Shown here: positions 33,378-41,982 of the stretch, in pieces | Numbering within the stretch: position 1 is the stretch's first letter | Layout: each line of letters begins with the position of its first letter | Assembly (NCBI GenBank): GCA_016700175.1 | Contig: CP065003.1 | Location: 1,560,001 to 1,624,000 of the forward strand | DNA from: Acidobacteriota bacterium | GTDB lineage: Bacteria; Acidobacteriota; Blastocatellia; Pyrinomonadales; Pyrinomonadaceae | Direction of reading: 5' to 3' | Length of the DNA: 64,000 nt | Notes under the pieces: generated by a model | What the model saw: the letters and a program-made list of their open reading frames with translations, nothing else | Told to the model about the DNA's origin: nothing | The model's database searches: none | Made by a program: the position numbers and the translations under genes

Positions 33378-35789
33378 TCACTTCGCGGCTTTTCGCTTTC
33401 CGCCGCCCTCGCCGGCAATCGCGGTCTTAAACACGTCGCGGACGTGATCCGCGAATACGAACTCCAGGTCGTTCGAGATCTCTTTCGGGAGATCCACAAG
33501 ATTCCGCTTGTTTTGTGCCGGAAGGATGACCGTCTTGATCTTCGCCCGGCGGGCTGCGAGTAACTTTTCCTTGACGCCCCCGATCGGAAGCACGTTGCCA
33601 CGCAGGGTGATCTCGCCGGTCATTGCGACGTCCTTCCTGACCGGACGTTCTGACAGTGCCGAAACGAGAGCGGTCGCCATAGTGATGCCCGCCGAGGGCC
33701 CGTCTTTCGGTATCGCGCCCTCAGGAATGTGAACGTGAATGTCGTACTTGTCGAAATCTTCGATATCGATCCCGAGGTCCGAAGCGTTTGCCTTTGCAAA
33801 CGAATAGGCTGCCTGCGCCGATTCTTGCATTACCTCGCCGAGCTGGCCGGTCAGAACGAGCTTGCCTTTCCCTTTCGTCTTGATGGCTTCGATAAAAAGT
33901 ATGTCTCCGCCGACGGCGGTCCACGCAAGGCCGACTACGATTCCGACAGCGTTCTTCTTCAGCGCCTGCTCCGGGAATATCTTCGGCGTTCCAAGAAATT
34001 CGGGAATGTTCGTCTTGTTGACCCTGACCGTTTTGAAACGTTTGCCAAGGACGGCTTTCTTGCGGGCGACCTTGCGGCATATGTTGCCGATCTCGCGCTC
34101 CAGCTGACGAAGTCCCGCCTCCTGCGTGTACTCCGAAATGATCGACTTCAGTGCAGTGTCCGCGAATTTCACGTCCTTGCCCAAGAGCCCGTTCTCCTCC
34201 ACCTGCTTAGGGACCAGGTGGCGCTTGGCTATTTCCAGCTTCTCCTCTTCGGTATACCCGGAAAGCTGGATCTTCTCCATCCGGTCGCGGAGCGCGGGCT
34301 GGATCGTGTCCAGCACGTTCGCGGTGGTCATGAACATCACGTTCGAAAGGTCGAACGTCACTCCGAGGTAGTTGTCGCGGAAAGCGAAGTTCTGCTCCGG
34401 ATCCAGCACCTCAAGAAGCGCCGAGCTCGGATCTCCGCGAAAATCCGAACCGACCTTGTCGATCTCGTCGAGCATGATCAGGGGATTGTTCGTCTCCGCT
34501 TGCTGGATCGCCTGAATGATCCTTCCCGGCATCGCGCCGACGTATGTGCGGCGGTGACCGCGGATCTCGGCCTCGTCATGAATTCCGCCGAGGCTGAGCC
34601 TGACGAACTTTCGGTTCAGCGCTCGCGCGATCGATCGTCCGAGCGAGGTCTTTCCGACTCCCGGAGGCCCGACCAGGCACAGGATTGAGCCCTTCGGCTT
34701 CTCCTTGAGCTTGCGGACCGCGAGCGCCTCGATGATCCTTTCCTTCACTTTCTCGAGGCCGTAGTGATCTTCATCTAGGATCTCCTGCGCTTTCGTCAGG
34801 TTTAGATTGTCCTTCGAGGACTTAGACCACGGGAGCGTGGTCATTATGTCGAGCCAGTTCCGAAGGGTCGCGGTTTCGGCGGTGTCCGGATGCATCCGCT
34901 CGAGTTTCTTGAGCTGGCGGAGCGTCTCTTCTTCCGCTGCATCCGGCATTTTCGCTTCGTAAACACGGTCGCGGTAGAGATCGATTTCTTCCGAAAGCTC
35001 GTTCCCTTCGCCGAGTTCCGTCTGGATCGCCTTCAGCTGCTGGCGAAGAAAATACTCCCGCTGCGATCGGTCGATCTCGCCGCGGGCCTGCGTGTTGATC
35101 TCTTGCTGAACGGTGAGTACGTCGATCTCCTTGTTCAGGAGGTCATTCACGCGCCGGAGCCTCTCGATCGGATCGAATATGTCGAGGACCGACTGCGCGT
35201 CCTCGACCTTCAACTCGATGTTCGAAGCGCAAAGGTCTGCGAGCCGGCCCGCATCTTCAAGATTCGCGATGATCGCGAGCACCTCCGGAGAGATGTTCTT
35301 GCCGAGGTTCGCGGCTTTTTCCATTGCGCCGCGGACATTGCGGACAAGCGCTTCGACCTCGAGCGATTCGGCGGATGCGGAAGGCTCCGGGACCGGCGAG
35401 ATCTCGCACGCCGAGTACTCGCCCTTGTTGTGGATCTTCTTGACGTTGGCTCTCGAAAGGCCCTGCGTGAGTATGCGGATCCGGCCGTCGGGAAGCTTGA
35501 GCATCCTCATGATCACGGCGACCGTGCCGACGTCAAAAACGTCTTCGCGATCGGGATCCTCCTTATCGGCGTCTTTCTGGGACACCAGCAGGATCATACG
35601 GTTGCGGCTCAGTGCTTCGTCGACCGCCTTTATGGACCGGTCCCTGGACACGAAAAGCGGCACGATCATAAACGGATAGATGACGATGTCGCGCAGGGGC
35701 AGCACCGGCAGCTCGTCCGGGATCTGCATAAGGGTTTCGCTAACTTCGGATTCGTCCAGGTGTTCCGAAAAGTCGCCAAGTTCGTCCAT
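33378..35789 (-). CDS. lon: ATP-dependent protease La
   Basis: A complete 803-residue LonA. The N-terminal substrate-binding domain starts at LPVLPLRDIVIYPFMIVPL, the AAA+ module has GPPGVGKTSLGRSIA and IMLDEIDKVG, and the proteolytic domain has the Ser-Lys dyad Ser699 (PKDGPSAG) and Lys740 (GGVKEKLLAARR). The C-terminal tail is basic (GGGKRKAAK). It lies 109 bp downstream of hsp20 in the same direction, so holdase and protease may be co-expressed. No heat-shock element was identified. Confidence 0.97.
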   Translation of the reverse strand: MDELGDFSEHLDESEVSETLMQIPDELPVLPLRDIVIYPFMIVPLFVSRDRSIKAVDEALSRNRMILLVSQKDADKEDPDREDVFDVGTVAVIMRMLKLPDGRIRILTQGLSRANVKKIHNKGEYSACEISPVPEPSASAESLEVEALVRNVRGAMEKAANLGKNISPEVLAIIANLEDAGRLADLCASNIELKVEDAQSVLDIFDPIERLRRVNDLLNKEIDVLTVQQEINTQARGEIDRSQREYFLRQQLKAIQTELGEGNELSEEIDLYRDRVYEAKMPDAAEEETLRQLKKLERMHPDTAETATLRNWLDIMTTLPWSKSSKDNLNLTKAQEILDEDHYGLEKVKERIIEALAVRKLKEKPKGSILCLVGPPGVGKTSLGRSIARALNRKFVRLSLGGIHDEAEIRGHRRTYVGAMPGRIIQAIQQAETNNPLIMLDEIDKVGSDFRGDPSSALLEVLDPEQNFAFRDNYLGVTFDLSNVMFMTTANVLDTIQPALRDRMEKIQLSGYTEEEKLEIAKRHLVPKQVEENGLLGKDVKFADTALKSIISEYTQEAGLRQLEREIGNICRKVARKKAVLGKRFKTVRVNKTNIPEFLGTPKIFPEQALKKNAVGIVVGLAWTAVGGDILFIEAIKTKGKGKLVLTGQLGEVMQESAQAAYSFAKANASDLGIDIEDFDKYDIHVHIPEGAIPKDGPSAGITMATALVSALSERPVRKDVAMTGEITLRGNVLPIGGVKEKLLAARRAKIKTVILPAQNKRNLVDLPKEISNDLEFVFADHVRDVFKTAIAGEGGGKRKAAK

Positions 35790-35898
35790 AAGTCAATAAT
35801 GTTAAATAAATTGGAGTCGAAGGGCAAAAACGGAAGCCGCCGGTATCGCGTAACCGGCGGCGCCTGTCTGGGAAGTCGATTTTTGGGGTCTCGCGGCG

Positions 35899-36387
35899 TC
35901 ACGTCTCGTCCGCGGCGACCACTTCGACCCTCACGGACTTGCCCCTCCGGTCGATCAGCTTCGGAAGCCTCACTTGAAGCACCCCATCCCGCATCTCGGC
36001 GCTTACCTCATTAATATTGACCGCCCACCTTAGAATTATCCTTCGGTGGAACCTGCCGTACCTTCTTTCACAGCAGAAGTGCGAGATCGCCCGCTCCGTA
36101 ACGGGTGAATGAGGCTTGTCGCCTTCCAGAACGACCTCTTTCGCGGTCACCGTCAGTTCGATAGAATCGCTCCGTACCCCCGGGAGCTCCGCCCATATGC
36201 AGACGATGTCCGCATTCTCGCAAATGTCCACTGCAGGCGCGAAGGAGTCAAACGAGTCCTCGCCCTCGGACTCTATCGCCTCGTCGAGCGCGGACATGAG
36301 GCGGTCTACGCGAGCGCGAAGCCTTTCCAACTCAAGTTTTTCAAGGTCGGCCGCTTTTCCGACCATTTTCTGGGGGCCTGTCCTCAT
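35899..36387 (-). CDS. Hsp20-family small heat-shock protein
   Basis: A 162-residue alpha-crystallin-domain protein, an ATP-independent holdase. A charged helical N-terminus (KAADLEKLELERLRARVDRL) precedes the domain: PAVDICENADIVCIWAELPGV, then YGRFHRRIILRWAVN, and the closing MRDGVLQVRLPKL. The usual C-terminal IxI is replaced by VRVEVV. It starts 22 bp after nrdR and lies upstream of lon. Confidence 0.9.
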   Translation of the reverse strand: MRTGPQKMVGKAADLEKLELERLRARVDRLMSALDEAIESEGEDSFDSFAPAVDICENADIVCIWAELPGVRSDSIELTVTAKEVVLEGDKPHSPVTERAISHFCCERRYGRFHRRIILRWAVNINEVSAEMRDGVLQVRLPKLIDRRGKSVRVEVVAADET

Positions 36388-36409
36388 CTGCCATTCGTTC
36401 CGTACGCTC

Positions 36410-36910
36410 TTACGCCGATCTGCCGGTTTTCTTCTTGGACTTGCGGGTGTTCGTCTTTCTCGTCCGGACGAGGTACTTCAGCTCGTTCATAAACTCCGAG
36501 ACGTCCTCGAATTCGAGATATACGGACGCAAACCTCACGTAGGCGACCTTGTCGAGCTTCTTGAGCTCGCGCATTATGATCTTCCCAAGCTCGCTCGTGG
36601 GGCGTTCGCGGTCCTGCGAATCCTGGACGAACTTCTCGACAGCGTCCACGATCGACTCAAGCTGCGGCGAAGAGATCGGGCGCTTTTCGCTTGCCCTCAG
36701 CAGCCCGTTCATGATTTTGCCGCGATCGAACTTCTCCCGACGCCCGTCCTTTTTCACGACCATGTAAGGGATCTCGTCGATCCTTTCATAGGAGGTGAAC
36801 CGCTTCTGGCAGGACAGGCACTCCCGCCTGCGGCGGATCGAGTCGGCGTCCTTCGATTCGCGCGAATCGACCACCTTGTCCTCTGTGTTACCGCAGTAAG
36901 GGCATCGCAT
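36410..36910 (-). CDS. nrdR: Transcriptional repressor NrdR
   Basis: Represses ribonucleotide reductase genes in response to (d)ATP. The zinc ribbon is MRCPYCGNTEDKVVDSR with CLSCQKRFTSYERI, and the ATP-cone is VVKKDGRREKFDRGKIMNGLLRA. ATG 36910 gives the standard start MRCPYCG; the longer open frame upstream is rejected. The C-terminal 20 residues are unusually lysine-rich (RKTNTRKSKKKTGRSA). It lies 31 bp from the preceding membrane-protein gene. Confidence 0.96.
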   Translation of the reverse strand: MRCPYCGNTEDKVVDSRESKDADSIRRRRECLSCQKRFTSYERIDEIPYMVVKKDGRREKFDRGKIMNGLLRASEKRPISSPQLESIVDAVEKFVQDSQDRERPTSELGKIIMRELKKLDKVAYVRFASVYLEFEDVSEFMNELKYLVRTRKTNTRKSKKKTGRSA

Positions 36911-36941
36911 AAATTGTCTCGGTGTTACCGGTCCCAGGAGG

Positions 36942-38039
36942 TCAATCCGCAGCTCCCCGCCCGGAAAGGGGCGGGGATTCGGAGTCCGCAACGAGCTTTT
37001 CCTCGTCACGTTCGAGCTCCTCAGCAGACATCACGGAGGACAGAAGGTGCTTGACCCCGGCAATGCTTATGTCGCCGCGCAGGAGGTAGTATAACCCAAA
37101 AATCACGGCGGGAGCGAAATAGACCAGGTGCATTACGATCGATACCGCGACGGCGACGTCCCTTGACGTATTAAGAAAGATAAGGCCTCCGGCCGTAACC
37201 GCATGGAACGCGCCTGCTGCGCCGCCGGGCGTCGGGACGATCGATCCGACCGCCGCCCAGCCCATTATGAATAGTGCGTCGGTCAGCCCAAGAGGCAGAT
37301 CGAATGCAAGCAATATGAACCAGGTCGGAACCGCGATCGCAAGCCAGAGCACGATCGTCCAGAAAGCAACCGAGGCGACCTCGCGCCAGTCGTGAAGCAT
37401 GTCCAGCGAGAACGCCAGCTGCTTCATAAGGCTCAGGATGATCCGTCTGATCCGTCGCGGGAAGAAGCGGAAATCGAGAACTCGGCCAACGAAGCCTACG
37501 GCCCACTCGGAATACCTGTGAAAGATCCATAGAAATACGAACCCCAACGCGATTCCGGCAAGCATCAGGTAACCCCCGATCCTGACGTAATAGAACTCGG
37601 CCTCCTTTCCCGCAGGAGGCGAATACCACAGAAGGTTTACAGCGAAGAAGCTTATTATCGCGGCGAGATCGAAGATCCTCTCGAGCCCGAGCGTCACGAA
37701 TGCAGCTGACGGCCGGACCCTTCGGTCGCGCATCGGGAGCCACATCGGACGTACGATCTCGCCCGCGCGGCCGATGAAGAAAACCGCAGTGAACCCGACG
37801 GTCGTGGTCGCAAAGAGTTCGCGAAGCGAGGTCGGCGTGATCGGCTCGAGCAGAACCTGCCACCGCTTCGCTCGTACGAGGTAGCCCAGGGAAATGATCA
37901 GGACGGCGGGCACGACATAGATCGCCCTCGCCTTCATCAGGCTGTCCCAGACCTGCTGCCAGTCCAGATTCCTCCCGAAGAACCAAATGATCAGAATCAT
38001 TACGATCAGGAGGATCGCGAATTTAAGATATTTGCTCAA
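36942..38039 (-). CDS. YbhN/UPF0104 flippase-like integral membrane protein
   Basis: About 365 residues with seven to eight membrane helices of the LPG-synthase transmembrane-domain/AglD family. LVRAKRWQVLLEP, GFTAVFFIGRAGEIVRP and VPTPGGAAGAFHAVTAG are its conserved blocks. Some members flip or modify lipids; the substrate here is unknown. The frame begins at 38159, but its first 40 residues are basic and not membrane-like, and TTG 38039 gives a natural start just before the first helix. It may be the first gene of a nrdR-hsp20-lon transcript. Confidence 0.82.
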   Translation of the reverse strand: MSKYLKFAILLIVMILIIWFFGRNLDWQQVWDSLMKARAIYVVPAVLIISLGYLVRAKRWQVLLEPITPTSLRELFATTTVGFTAVFFIGRAGEIVRPMWLPMRDRRVRPSAAFVTLGLERIFDLAAIISFFAVNLLWYSPPAGKEAEFYYVRIGGYLMLAGIALGFVFLWIFHRYSEWAVGFVGRVLDFRFFPRRIRRIILSLMKQLAFSLDMLHDWREVASVAFWTIVLWLAIAVPTWFILLAFDLPLGLTDALFIMGWAAVGSIVPTPGGAAGAFHAVTAGGLIFLNTSRDVAVAVSIVMHLVYFAPAVIFGLYYLLRGDISIAGVKHLLSSVMSAEELERDEEKLVADSESPPLSGRGAAD

Positions 38040-38298
38040 TGCGGTTCGGGCTGCAGGCAAGTGGCCCCGGGCAATGGACCCGGATCGCCTCCCGCAGGCT
38101 TCAAGGCGCTGGAAATAAAGAAGAACGATAACAAAACGGCGGCGCTTTCCGCAATTCACACTCTTGTAAAACCCGCCGAAAGGTTATTAAATCTTGGGTG
38201 GAACTTTTCGAACACTCAGTCGTAAGGCAACACTGTCAAAGCGGTACATCGATCCACCTTACGAAGAAGGACCGGTTCCTGAAAAAGAGGAGAGTGCC

Positions 38299-38892
38299 TT
38301 GGAGGCAGTAAAAGCAGAAACGAGCAGCAACGGAGCGGAGTTGGTCAGGCGGTGCCGTACAGGTGACGGCTCAGCCTGGGAAGAGATAGTGCAAAGCTAT
38401 TCGCGGCGCATCTTCAACCTCGCATACAGGTTCACGTCGAACGTTGAAGCGGCTGAAGATCTAACGCAGGAAGTGTTCGTACGGATCTATAAGACCCTCG
38501 ACCAGTACGATCCGAAGCAAGGGAATTTGTCGAACTGGCTTATGCGGCTCGCCCGCAATCTGATTATCGACGACTATCGGCACCGCCAGAGGAATCCGCA
38601 AAACTCGATGGCTGATGCGGTCGACAAACATTCGTTTCACCTGAGGGCCGTCGGAACATCGGCACAGAAGCACGTCGAACGCCGCGAGCTGTGCAACCAG
38701 GTGCAGGAAGGCATTGACAAACTCCCCCCGGACCTAAGAACGTGCGTGATCCTGCGGGACATTGAAGAACTCACGTACAGGGAGATAGTGGATCTGCTGG
38801 CGATCCCGGAAGGCACCGTCAAATCGAGGATCAACCGGGGAAGGATCGAGCTTGCGAAGATCCTCAGACGAATGAGGGTAGTGGAGATCTAG
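38299..38892 (+). CDS. ECF-type RNA polymerase sigma factor (second locus)
   Basis: A sigma factor with regions 2 (EIVQSYSRRIFNLAYRFTSNVEAAEDLTQEVFVRIYKTL) and 4 (LPPDLRTCVILRDIEELTYREIVDLLAIPEGTVKSRINRGR), given as landmarks. TTG 38299 is chosen because GAGGAGAG lies at the right distance; the frame also opens at TTG 38194, which would add 35 non-conserved residues. A linker with HRQRNPQNSMADAVDKHS separates the two regions. The paired anti-sigma gene starts 55 bp downstream. Confidence 0.88.
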   Translation: MEAVKAETSSNGAELVRRCRTGDGSAWEEIVQSYSRRIFNLAYRFTSNVEAAEDLTQEVFVRIYKTLDQYDPKQGNLSNWLMRLARNLIIDDYRHRQRNPQNSMADAVDKHSFHLRAVGTSAQKHVERRELCNQVQEGIDKLPPDLRTCVILRDIEELTYREIVDLLAIPEGTVKSRINRGRIELAKILRRMRVVEI

Positions 38893-38947
38893 GGGCGCCG
38901 CCCGAGGAACCGGCGGGAACGATCCGGGTCGGGGCGGTGAAAAGAAA

Positions 38948-39661
38948 ATGAACACTGAAGATATCAAGATCGGCTGCAACGCATTCGAGGAGAACCTTTC
39001 GGAGTACCTCGAGCGGGCGCTCGACGGCGATAGTCAGAGGGCGATGGCCTCGCATTCGCTGGAATGTCCGCTTTGCCACGCCCTTCTTAACGATGTAAAG
39101 GACGCGTTGGCGGTGTGCAAGGAGATGGCAGCGCCGAAAGCACGTTTGACGGGACTTGAGGCGAAGATCCTCGACCGGACAATTCCGGAAACCGCGATGG
39201 TTTGTGAAGAGTTCGAGGAATCGCTGACCGATTACCTCGACGGATTTCTGCCGGCCAAGACCTTTCATCGATGGGAGAGGCATGCCGTCCTTTGCGAGAG
39301 CTGCACCGATCTTCCGGGTGAGGTCGTGAGGTCGATCGCGGCCTGTTACACATACAAGCTGGAAGAATATCCGATCCCGGCAGGGCTTCACGACAGGATC
39401 CTTGAGGCGACCATCGGAACTACGAAGGCTTCGGACCTTCGTCCTTCGAAGACGGCTCGTGTCAAAGAATGGTTTAGGGAATTGAGGATCCCGATCGCGG
39501 TTCCGCAGCTTGCGCCGGTGGCGATGATGCTCTTGTTCGCGGTCTTGTTCCTCAGCCAGACCGGCGGCGGATCGATCGGCGGAATGTACCAGAAAAGCGT
39601 AGAACTCGCCGGACAGACCTATCAGCAGGGAGCTGAGCTTGTACTCGGTAACGACCGGTAG
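38948..39661 (+). CDS. Anti-sigma factor with two zf-HC2 domains and one membrane helix
   Basis: A 237-residue protein. It carries two successive zinc-binding anti-sigma motifs: HSLECPLCHAL near residue 37 and a second, RHAVLCESCTDL near 113. Each is preceded by an LSEYLERALDG/LTDYLDGFLPA helix, so the domain is duplicated. A membrane helix (APVAMMLLFAVLFLSQ) near residue 198 leaves a short extracytoplasmic tail. Duplication may allow binding of two sigma factors or simply be redundancy. It is coupled to the sigma gene at 38299. Confidence 0.85.
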   Translation: MNTEDIKIGCNAFEENLSEYLERALDGDSQRAMASHSLECPLCHALLNDVKDALAVCKEMAAPKARLTGLEAKILDRTIPETAMVCEEFEESLTDYLDGFLPAKTFHRWERHAVLCESCTDLPGEVVRSIAACYTYKLEEYPIPAGLHDRILEATIGTTKASDLRPSKTARVKEWFRELRIPIAVPQLAPVAMMLLFAVLFLSQTGGGSIGGMYQKSVELAGQTYQQGAELVLGNDR

Positions 39662-39677
39662 AGAAGAGAATCTATAA

Positions 39678-40424
39678 ATGAATTGCGCATATCACACAGC
39701 CATAATGGCGAACGTTAACTGCAACGGGTGCGGAAAGGCGCTTTGCCCATCCTGTGACCACAGGATAAAAGGATTTCCGTATTGCCAGGATTGCATCGTC
39801 GCCGGCGTCGAACTTCTCAGGAACAAGCATCAGGCGTTCTACGTGCCGATCGTCAAAAGGCAGACATCGCCCTTCATCGCGGCGTTGCTTTCGGTTTGCC
39901 CCGGGCTTGGCGCCGCGTACAACGGACAGACTTCGAAGGCGCTCGTTCATTTTCTCGCGACGGTCGGATTGTTCCAAATGGCCGTTCTAAGCGGAGGAAT
40001 GGCGATCTTCGTGCTGGGCTTTTTCGGAATGTGGGTGTTCTCCGGCCTTGACGCCTGGAGAACCGCTCAGCTGATCAGATCGGGTGTCACGTCGGAAGAC
40101 GCCGAGGACGTTCTTATACAGAGGTTTTCAGGAAACGCCCGGCTGTGGGGTGTCGTACTTACGGTGATCGGCGCATCGTTCGTGCTCCAGACCTTCTTCA
40201 ACATCCAGCTGCTTGTCAACTTCATACTTCCGGCGCTCCTGATCGGGCTGGGAATGTACCTGCTTCGGCAGGTGATCGTAAGGCCGGGACGAGGCAGATC
40301 CGGCGGAGCACTGATCCGGAGGGTCGGCAGTAACATCGAGGAAGCCGATTACGGATCGGCTTACGATCTTGAGAACGAATTCGCAGGCGGTTCAGCACCG
40401 GGAAGGCGCTGGCGGGAGCGGTGA
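39678..40424 (+). CDS. B-box-type zinc-finger membrane protein
   Basis: A 248-residue protein starting 16 bp after the anti-sigma gene. The N-terminal ~45 residues form a B-box-like zinc finger: CAYHTAIMANVNCNGCGKALCPSCDHRIKG with a later YCQDC (shown as landmark cysteines and His). Four or so membrane helices follow: PFIAALLSVCPGLGAAYNG (the TM2-domain-like pattern), VGLFQMAVLSGGMAIFVLG, GVVLTVIGASFVLQTFF and LLVNFILPALLIGLG. Similar proteins are frequent in Acidobacteriota. The role is unknown; proximity suggests a link with the sigma/anti-sigma module. Confidence 0.78.
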   Translation: MNCAYHTAIMANVNCNGCGKALCPSCDHRIKGFPYCQDCIVAGVELLRNKHQAFYVPIVKRQTSPFIAALLSVCPGLGAAYNGQTSKALVHFLATVGLFQMAVLSGGMAIFVLGFFGMWVFSGLDAWRTAQLIRSGVTSEDAEDVLIQRFSGNARLWGVVLTVIGASFVLQTFFNIQLLVNFILPALLIGLGMYLLRQVIVRPGRGRSGGALIRRVGSNIEEADYGSAYDLENEFAGGSAPGRRWRER

Positions 40425-40515
40425 AAAGCTCCGGAGATGGAATGCGGGCAGCCCGGCGTGTATACTGTCTTAGGAGCTGTTCCGGTAAATCAAGCAGTAA
40501 TAGAGGTAATTTGCT

Positions 40516-40728
40516 ATGTCTACGTGGATGTTAACTGCAGGGAAATGGGGAAGCGTTTTTGTCATCCTTGCCCTGATCATCACTCTGCTCAAGCAGATAA
40601 TCGGATTCATCGGATTCCTGACGACCATTATCAAGATAGGCATCATTCTGGTCTTCGTAGCTCTTTTCCTGGGAGTCGGGCTCCTTGTTCTGAAGACCTT
40701 GAAATCCTCCAAACCTAAAGAAGACTGA
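40516..40728 (+). CDS. Small two-helix membrane protein
   Basis: A 70-residue protein, nearly all hydrophobic: helices at about 12-30 (GSVFVILALIITLLKQIIG) and 36-62 (TTIIKIGIILVFVALFLG), with a basic end KSSKPKED. AGAGGT lies 9 bp upstream of ATG 40516. No family is recognised. A separate inverted repeat (aggcag...ctgcct, about 40753-40808) follows and may terminate the transcript. Confidence 0.65.
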   Translation: MSTWMLTAGKWGSVFVILALIITLLKQIIGFIGFLTTIIKIGIILVFVALFLGVGLLVLKTLKSSKPKED

Positions 40729-40971
40729 CCCCGCACCGACCTGATTCACTATGAGGCAGAGGCCGGCCCTTTCCGCAAGGGTGTTTTCCGCGGTTGAACG
40801 GCCCTGCCTATTGTGTTACTTTCACCGTTACGTCTGAAAAAAAATACTTCCAAATTAGGAACTAAGATTCCTTCCGGCATCACTTTGCCTTTTCGTTAAT
40901 ACCGCATCAACTGTGTCATTTGAAGTGCGGCCAGGAAGGATATCGAACAAACTAAGGAGCGACATTTTTTG

Positions 40972-41793
40972 ATGCGTCAGAAGAACGGCAATTATTCTTT
41001 CATCATTTCGCATACAACCAGGAGCAGAGCTTTCGTAAGACGGGTGGAAGTTTCCCCCGCCTTTCTTTATTCGGGGGCGGCAGGTTTCGCAGTATTGATT
41101 TTGACGGCCGCATTCGCGGCGTTCGCCTTTGTGGGAAGCCCGGGATTCAGCCGATTGCTTCCGTCCGAGATTGCAGGCGTCTCTGAAACAGGGACTTCGG
41201 AAGCAGCCAACGGGATCACCTATCTCGATTACTCCAGGCCTTCATCCTCTTTTGACTTCATGCAGAATTCGGGCGGACCTTACGACGGCAGCTTCCAGCT
41301 TACCGCCGTCGACTCGGCCGCCGAAGAAAAGGATATCGAGAAGAGACTGAGGCTGATCGAAACGACTTCGGATCCGAAGTTCGTGCCCACGATCTGGGCT
41401 CATCTCGGCAAGATCAACAATGAGTTCGGCTTCCGACGCAATCCGTTCGGTGGACGCTCTTACGAATTCCACGCCGGAATGGACATCGACGGCGACCGCG
41501 GCGACATCATCGTCGCGCCTGCAAACGGGATCATCGCCGAGGCCGGCTGGAAGGGCGGCTACGGATATATGATCGAGATCGACCACGGCAACGGGCTGAT
41601 CACACGTTACGGGCACCTCTCGAAGCTCGAAGTGCAGGTGGGCGATCCGATCCAGCGCGGACAGTTGATAGGGTTCGTCGGATCGACCGGGCGCTCAACG
41701 GGACCGCACCTTCATTATGAACTGCGTCTGGGCGAGAAGCCGATCAATCCGAGGCGGTTTCTTCCTCCGGAGCCGACCGAGATCAAGGGATAG
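40972..41793 (+). CDS. M23-family metallopeptidase (LytM domain), membrane-anchored
   Basis: A 273-residue peptidoglycan endopeptidase-like protein. One membrane helix near the N-terminus (GAAGFAVLILTAAFAAFAF) places the rest in the periplasm. The LytM domain contains the zinc motif HAGMDIDG and the HLHYELRLG motif, with GYGYMIEIDHGNGLITRYGHLSK between; both HxxxD and HxH are intact, so it may be active rather than an EnvC-like activator. There is no coiled coil of note. ATG 40972 is used; a TTG lies just before it. It ends at a strong terminator. Confidence 0.9.
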   Translation: MRQKNGNYSFIISHTTRSRAFVRRVEVSPAFLYSGAAGFAVLILTAAFAAFAFVGSPGFSRLLPSEIAGVSETGTSEAANGITYLDYSRPSSSFDFMQNSGGPYDGSFQLTAVDSAAEEKDIEKRLRLIETTSDPKFVPTIWAHLGKINNEFGFRRNPFGGRSYEFHAGMDIDGDRGDIIVAPANGIIAEAGWKGGYGYMIEIDHGNGLITRYGHLSKLEVQVGDPIQRGQLIGFVGSTGRSTGPHLHYELRLGEKPINPRRFLPPEPTEIKG

Positions 41794-41838
41794 TTCAGTT
41801 CCAGGTTCAAAGTTCAAAATACCTTGGGAATTGAAAAG

Positions 41839-41862
41839 AGCGGGCGATCAGCCCGCTTTTTT
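41839..41862 (+). terminator. Rho-independent terminator after the M23 gene
   Basis: The stem agcgggc-gatca-gcccgct is followed directly by six Ts. It lies 45 bp after the stop codon. The bases before it (41795-41820) contain a ttccaggttcaaagttcaaa repeat of the kind found near 56300 and 56490. Confidence 0.8.
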
Positions 41863-41982
41863 GTTTGCCTTGACGGCTCGTTCAATCGCGGGCCGCATAG
41901 GAGCGGACGCAGTTCTGGATTAGAATTGGTAGCGGCCCCCTTGCCAAAATCTAGAACAAATCAACAGGAGTGATCCGGAGCA

